Positions 60,993-64,000 of a stretch of DNA of 64,000 nucleotides are shown one piece after another (within the stretch, counting starts at the first letter, position 1; every line of letters begins with the position of its first letter). A program made the translations under genes and the position numbers. Source of the stretch: Ancylobacter sp. IITR112 (GTDB taxonomy: Bacteria; Pseudomonadota; Alphaproteobacteria; Rhizobiales; Xanthobacteraceae); contig NZ_JBGCUS010000001.1 of NCBI RefSeq assembly GCF_041415945.1, positions 620,001 to 684,000 on the forward strand, written 5' to 3'. The notes beneath the pieces are model-generated. The model did not search any database and had not been told where the DNA came from. It saw nothing but the letters and a program-made list of their open reading frames with translations.

Positions 60993-63179
60993 TCAGGCGG
61001 CGGCCTGAGCCTCGGCCTGCGCGCGCTTGGCCTCGCGGCGGCGGCGGGTGAGCACGAATTCGGTGTAGCCATTGGGCTGGGCGCGGCCTTCGAAGACAAG
61101 ATCGCGGGCGGCGCGGAAGGCGAAGCCGTCATAGGCCGGGGCCATCGGCACATAGGCGGGATCGCCCGCGTTCTGGCCGTCGACCACCTTGGCCATGCGG
61201 CGCAGCGTCTCTTCCACCTGTTCGGCGGTGACCACGCCGTGCATCAGCCAGTTGGCGACGTGCTGGGAGGAGATGCGCAGCGTGGCGCGATCTTCCATCA
61301 GTCCGACATCGTGAATGTCCGGCACCTTGGAACAGCCGACGCCCTGGTCGACCCAGCGCACGACATAGCCGAGAATGCCCTGGATGTTGTTGTCCAGTTC
61401 CTCCTGCACCGCCGCCGGCTCCCAATTGCCGCGGTCGACCACGGGAATGGTGAGCAGGTCGCGGCGCGAGGCGCGCTTGCGGCTGCGCAGTTCCGCCTGC
61501 CGCTGGAACACGTCGACCTTGTGATAGTGCAGCGCGTGCAGGGTGGCGGCGGTGGGCGAGGGCACCCAGGCGGTGTTGGCGCCCGCGAGCGGATGGGCGA
61601 TCTTCTGCGCGATCATGTCGGCCATGCGGTCGGGCATCGCCCACATGCCCTTGCCGATCTGGCCATGGCCGTCGAGATGGGCGGCGAGGCCGGCGTCGAC
61701 ATTGTTGTCCTCATAGGCCTTGATCCAGGCCTGCGCCTTCATCTCGTTCTTGCGCACCATCGGGCCCGCTTCCATCGAGGTGTGGATCTCGTCGCCGGTG
61801 CGGTCGAGGAAGCCGGTATTGATGAACACGACGCGCTCGCGGGCGGCGCGGATCGAGGCGGAGAGGTTGGCGCTGGTGCGGCGCTCCTCATCCATGATGC
61901 CGATCTTCAGCGTGTTGAGGTCGAGCCCCAGCGCCTGCTCGACACGGGCGAACAGGTCCACCGCGAAGGCGACTTCCTCCGGCCCGTGCATCTTCGGCTT
62001 GACGATATAGACCGAGCCGGCGCGGCTGTTGCGCAGCTCGCTCGCGCCCTTGAGGTCGTGCAGTGCGATCAGCGAGGTGACGGCGGCGTCGAGAATGGCC
62101 TCGGGGATCTCGCGGCCCTGAGCGTCGAGCACGGCATCGGTCATCATGTGCTGGCCGACATTGCGCACCAGCATCAGGCTGCGCCCGTGCAGGGTGAGTT
62201 CTTCGCCGGTGGCGGAGGTGTAGCGCCGGTCGGCGGCGAGGCTGCGCTCCACCGTCTCGCGGCCCTTGGCGAAGCTGGCGCTGAGCGTGCCCTTCATCAG
62301 GCCGAGCCAGTTGCGATAGACCAGCACCTTGTCCTGCGCGTCCACCGCCGCGACGCTGTCCTCGCAGTCGACGATGGTGGTCACGGCCGCCTCAATGACG
62401 ATGTCGGCGATGCCAGCGGCGTCGGTGGCGCCGATACGGTGGGCGCGGTCGATGACGATGTCGATATGCAGGCCATTATTGACCAGCAGCACGGAGGACG
62501 GCGCCTCGGCCGCGCCGGCAAAGCCGGCGAACTGCGCGGGGTCCTTCAGCCCGGTGCGGGCGCCGGAGGAAAGCTCGACCGCCAGTGCACCGTCCTTCAC
62601 GCTGTAGGCGACGGCGTCGGCATGGCTGCCGGCGGCCAGCGGCACGCTTTCGTCGAGGAAGGCGCGGGCGCTCTCGATCACGCGCCGGGCGCGCACCGCG
62701 TTGAAGCCGTTGGAACGGGTAGCGCCACCATCTTCCGGCAGGGCGTCGGTGCCGTAGAGCGCATCATAGAGGCTGCCCCAGCGGGCATTGGCGGCGTTCA
62801 GCGCATAGCGGGCATTGGTGACCGGCACCACCAGTTGCGGGCCGGGAATGCGGGCGAGTTCGTCGTCCACCTTGTCGGTGACGACTTCGAAGGCGTCCGG
62901 CTCCGGCAGCAGATAGCCGATCTCCGCCAGGAACACCTCATAGGCGACGGGGTCGATCGGCTTGTTGCGGTGGGCGCGGTGCCAGGCGTCGATCTGCGCC
63001 TGCAATTCGTCGCGTCGCGCCAGCAGTTCCGCATTGCGCGGGGCGAAATCGCGCACGATGCCGGCGAAGCTCTCCCAGAAGGCGGCCTTGTCCACCCCGG
63101 TGCCGGGCATGGCTTCATTATTGATGAAGTCGACAAGGGCGGAATCGACCTTCAGGCCGGCAACGTCGGTATGAGTCAT
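60993..63179 (-). CDS. glcB: Malate synthase G
   Basis: A 728-residue cytosolic enzyme condensing glyoxylate and acetyl-CoA to malate. Diagnostic stretches include [60 protein letters not shown] and [21 protein letters not shown]; the length is typical of the G isoform. ATG 63179 ([10 protein letters not shown]) has the expected N-terminus; the frame stays open upstream without support. It completes the glyoxylate shunt with the isocitrate lyase encoded upstream on the same strand, and can also take glyoxylate from other C2 sources. Confidence 0.96.
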   Translation of the reverse strand: MTHTDVAGLKVDSALVDFINNEAMPGTGVDKAAFWESFAGIVRDFAPRNAELLARRDELQAQIDAWHRAHRNKPIDPVAYEVFLAEIGYLLPEPDAFEVVTDKVDDELARIPGPQLVVPVTNARYALNAANARWGSLYDALYGTDALPEDGGATRSNGFNAVRARRVIESARAFLDESVPLAAGSHADAVAYSVKDGALAVELSSGARTGLKDPAQFAGFAGAAEAPSSVLLVNNGLHIDIVIDRAHRIGATDAAGIADIVIEAAVTTIVDCEDSVAAVDAQDKVLVYRNWLGLMKGTLSASFAKGRETVERSLAADRRYTSATGEELTLHGRSLMLVRNVGQHMMTDAVLDAQGREIPEAILDAAVTSLIALHDLKGASELRNSRAGSVYIVKPKMHGPEEVAFAVDLFARVEQALGLDLNTLKIGIMDEERRTSANLSASIRAARERVVFINTGFLDRTGDEIHTSMEAGPMVRKNEMKAQAWIKAYEDNNVDAGLAAHLDGHGQIGKGMWAMPDRMADMIAQKIAHPLAGANTAWVPSPTAATLHALHYHKVDVFQRQAELRSRKRASRRDLLTIPVVDRGNWEPAAVQEELDNNIQGILGYVVRWVDQGVGCSKVPDIHDVGLMEDRATLRISSQHVANWLMHGVVTAEQVEETLRRMAKVVDGQNAGDPAYVPMAPAYDGFAFRAARDLVFEGRAQPNGYTEFVLTRRRREAKRAQAEAQAAA

Positions 63180-63226
63180 GACGGATCCCTTCACGCGAGC
63201 GGATGGCCGGTTGCCGCAAGCCGCCG

Positions 63227-63238
63227 GCACAGCTGTGC
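63227..63238. promoter_or_regulatory. Palindrome in the glcB leader
   Basis: The perfect 12-bp palindrome GCACAGCTGTGC lies 48 bases before the glcB start, next to a locally AT-rich TTGACTTAAACAAAAG stretch (63239-63256 region) that may contain the promoter. It is a candidate site for a regulator of the glyoxylate shunt. Confidence 0.35.
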
Positions 63239-63400
63239 ATTGACTTAAACAAAAGTGCGGGTGCGGTGCAACATCGCACATAGTCGGATTGAGCCGCGAT
63301 GCAAGGGGCGATCCTTGCTCGTCAACGCCTCACGCCGCATTTGCGTTGCAGCGAAGACGATCCTCACCCAGGGTTGATGAGGGCATACCTCCGCCAGGGC

Positions 63401-63524
63401 GACGAAAGCGTCACCCCGGGGGATGACGAAAACGTCACCCCGGGGAGTCCGGCTTTCGCCGGACCCGGTGGCGGTTTTCCCCGAACCGCCACCGGGCGCG
63501 CGGCCTGCGCCGCCCCGGGGTGAC
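63401..63524. repeat. Tandem repeat and hairpin cluster between aceA and glcB
   Basis: The 360-base gap 63180-63539 has no supported gene. It contains a near-perfect 24-bp tandem repeat (63401-63422 and 63425-63446, GACGAAAGCGTCACCCCGGGG type), a hairpin GTCCGGC-TTTC-GCCGGAC (63447-63464), a 12-bp hairpin CCGGTGGCGGTT with its complement (63465-63476 and 63484-63495) and an outer CCCCGGGGTGAC end. The element looks like a composite REP. It follows the aceA stop, so probably marks or protects the aceA message end. Confidence 0.8.
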
Positions 63525-63539
63525 AAGGTGGGATACGGC

Positions 63540-64000
63540 TCAGAACTGGGCGGTCTCGGTCGAGTCCTGCATCGCCGTGGTGGCGCTCATGCCTTCGCTG
63601 AGCACGGTGGCGATGGCGTCGAAATAGCTGGTGCCCACTTCGCGCTGGTGGCGCGTGGCGGTGAAGCCCTGCGCCTCGGCAGCGAATTCGCGCTGCTGCA
63701 GCTCGGAATAGGCGGCCATGCCGTCCTCGCGGTAGCGCCGCGCCAGCTCGAAAGTGGTGAAGCACTGGTTGTGGAAGCCGGCCAGCGTGATGAACTGGTA
63801 CTTGTAGCCCATGGCTCCCAGCTCGGCCTGGAAGGTCTTCATCTGCGCCTTGTCCATATGCTTGGCCCAGTTGAAGGAGGGCGAGCAGTTATAGGCGAGC
63901 ATCTTGCCGGGATGCACACGGTGCACGCCTTCGGCGAAGCGCCGCGCGTCGTCGAGGCTGGGGGTCGAGGTTTCGCACCAGAGTAGATCGGCATAGGGCG
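63540..64000 (-). CDS. aceA: Isocitrate lyase, C-terminal part (runs out of the window)
   Basis: The frame is open to the end of the window and ends at the stop at 63540, giving about 153 residues. [34 protein letters not shown] and [13 protein letters not shown] are hallmark isocitrate lyase sequences (the SPSFNW block contributes catalytic-site residues). It cleaves isocitrate into glyoxylate and succinate and precedes glcB, so the two shunt enzymes are neighbours. The N-terminal half, with the KKCGH motif, lies beyond 64000. Confidence 0.95.
   Translation of the reverse strand, partial: PYADLLWCETSTPSLDDARRFAEGVHRVHPGKMLAYNCSPSFNWAKHMDKAQMKTFQAELGAMGYKYQFITLAGFHNQCFTTFELARRYREDGMAAYSELQQREFAAEAQGFTATRHQREVGTSYFDAIATVLSEGMSATTAMQDSTETAQF

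Noticed and set aside
63401..63446. Possible CRISPR array
   Set aside because: Only two 22-base units separated by 2 bases, with no spacers and no cas genes; it is a tandem repeat.

Overview
The window is GC-rich (>65% by eye), densely coded and almost free of tRNA/rRNA or classical mobile DNA. Gene content points to a methylotrophic alphaproteobacterium of the order Hyphomicrobiales, probably Xanthobacteraceae-like (Xanthobacter/Starkeya/Ancylobacter type). The evidence is the degP - response regulator - histidine kinase - glnE order, several families of alphaproteobacterial palindromic repeats, an exbB-exbD-tonB operon with a possible Irr-type box, and a large archaeal-type C1 gene set. The genus cannot be fixed from the sequence alone.

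Layout. 0-5.5 kb: 3' end of a DegP/HtrA protease, an OmpR-type two-component pair and glnE (nitrogen control). 5.6-9.0 kb: an L-2-hydroxyglutarate-oxidase-type FAD enzyme and a membrane PAS histidine kinase. 9.3-32.7 kb: a tetrahydromethanopterin (H4MPT)/methylofuran island, interrupted by pepN and mgtE. It holds a divergent fae paralogue, mtdB, mch, the fhcB-fhcA-fhcD-fhcC formyltransferase/hydrolase operon headed by a pterin dehydratase, and cofactor biosynthesis genes (RFAP synthase, FolB, MfnB, MfnE, MfnF, an MfnD-like ATP-grasp ligase, two further ATP-grasp proteins, a CitG-like protein, a HisA-like protein, a dihydropteroate-synthase-like protein, a DUF447 flavin-fold protein and an archaeal-type flavoprotein). 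Together these would oxidise formaldehyde to formate: Fae, then MtdB, Mch and Fhc. 33-38 kb: an rRNA/tRNA methyltransferase, an ABC-F ATPase, a Phd/PIN toxin-antitoxin pair and a D-2-hydroxyglutarate-dehydrogenase-type flavoenzyme. 38.2-40.8 kb: exbB-exbD-tonB. 40.8-47.2 kb: a dipeptide-type ABC transporter (dppABC-x-DF) with an unrelated membrane protein inserted. 47.5-53.3 kb: glutaryl-CoA dehydrogenase, an Rrf2 regulator, a tiny membrane protein, a PIF1/RecD-like helicase, an EamA transporter and an aldehyde dehydrogenase. 53.4-56.7 kb: a compact four-gene operon (HprK-like kinase, PqqD-like protein with a cysteine-rich tail, thioredoxin-fold DCC-type protein, nucleotidyltransferase). 56.7-64 kb: a soluble FtsK translocase, a GNAT protein, a nitroreductase and the glyoxylate-shunt enzymes malate synthase G and isocitrate lyase (partial).

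The most novel-looking item is the 53.4-56.7 kb operon. It has the hallmarks of a peptide-modification system: a RiPP-recognition-type PqqD fold fused to a Tat-like hydrophobic segment and a four-cysteine tail, next to an HPr-kinase-like enzyme, a nucleotidyltransferase and a CxxC protein. Related HprK/PqqD/nucleotidyltransferase sets have been noted by others without an assigned function; the fused tail and CxxC partner deserve attention. Also notable are a Fae paralogue lacking the canonical histidine motif, REP-type repeats inside the fhc and dpp transcription units, and a leader hairpin over the mgtE start codon.
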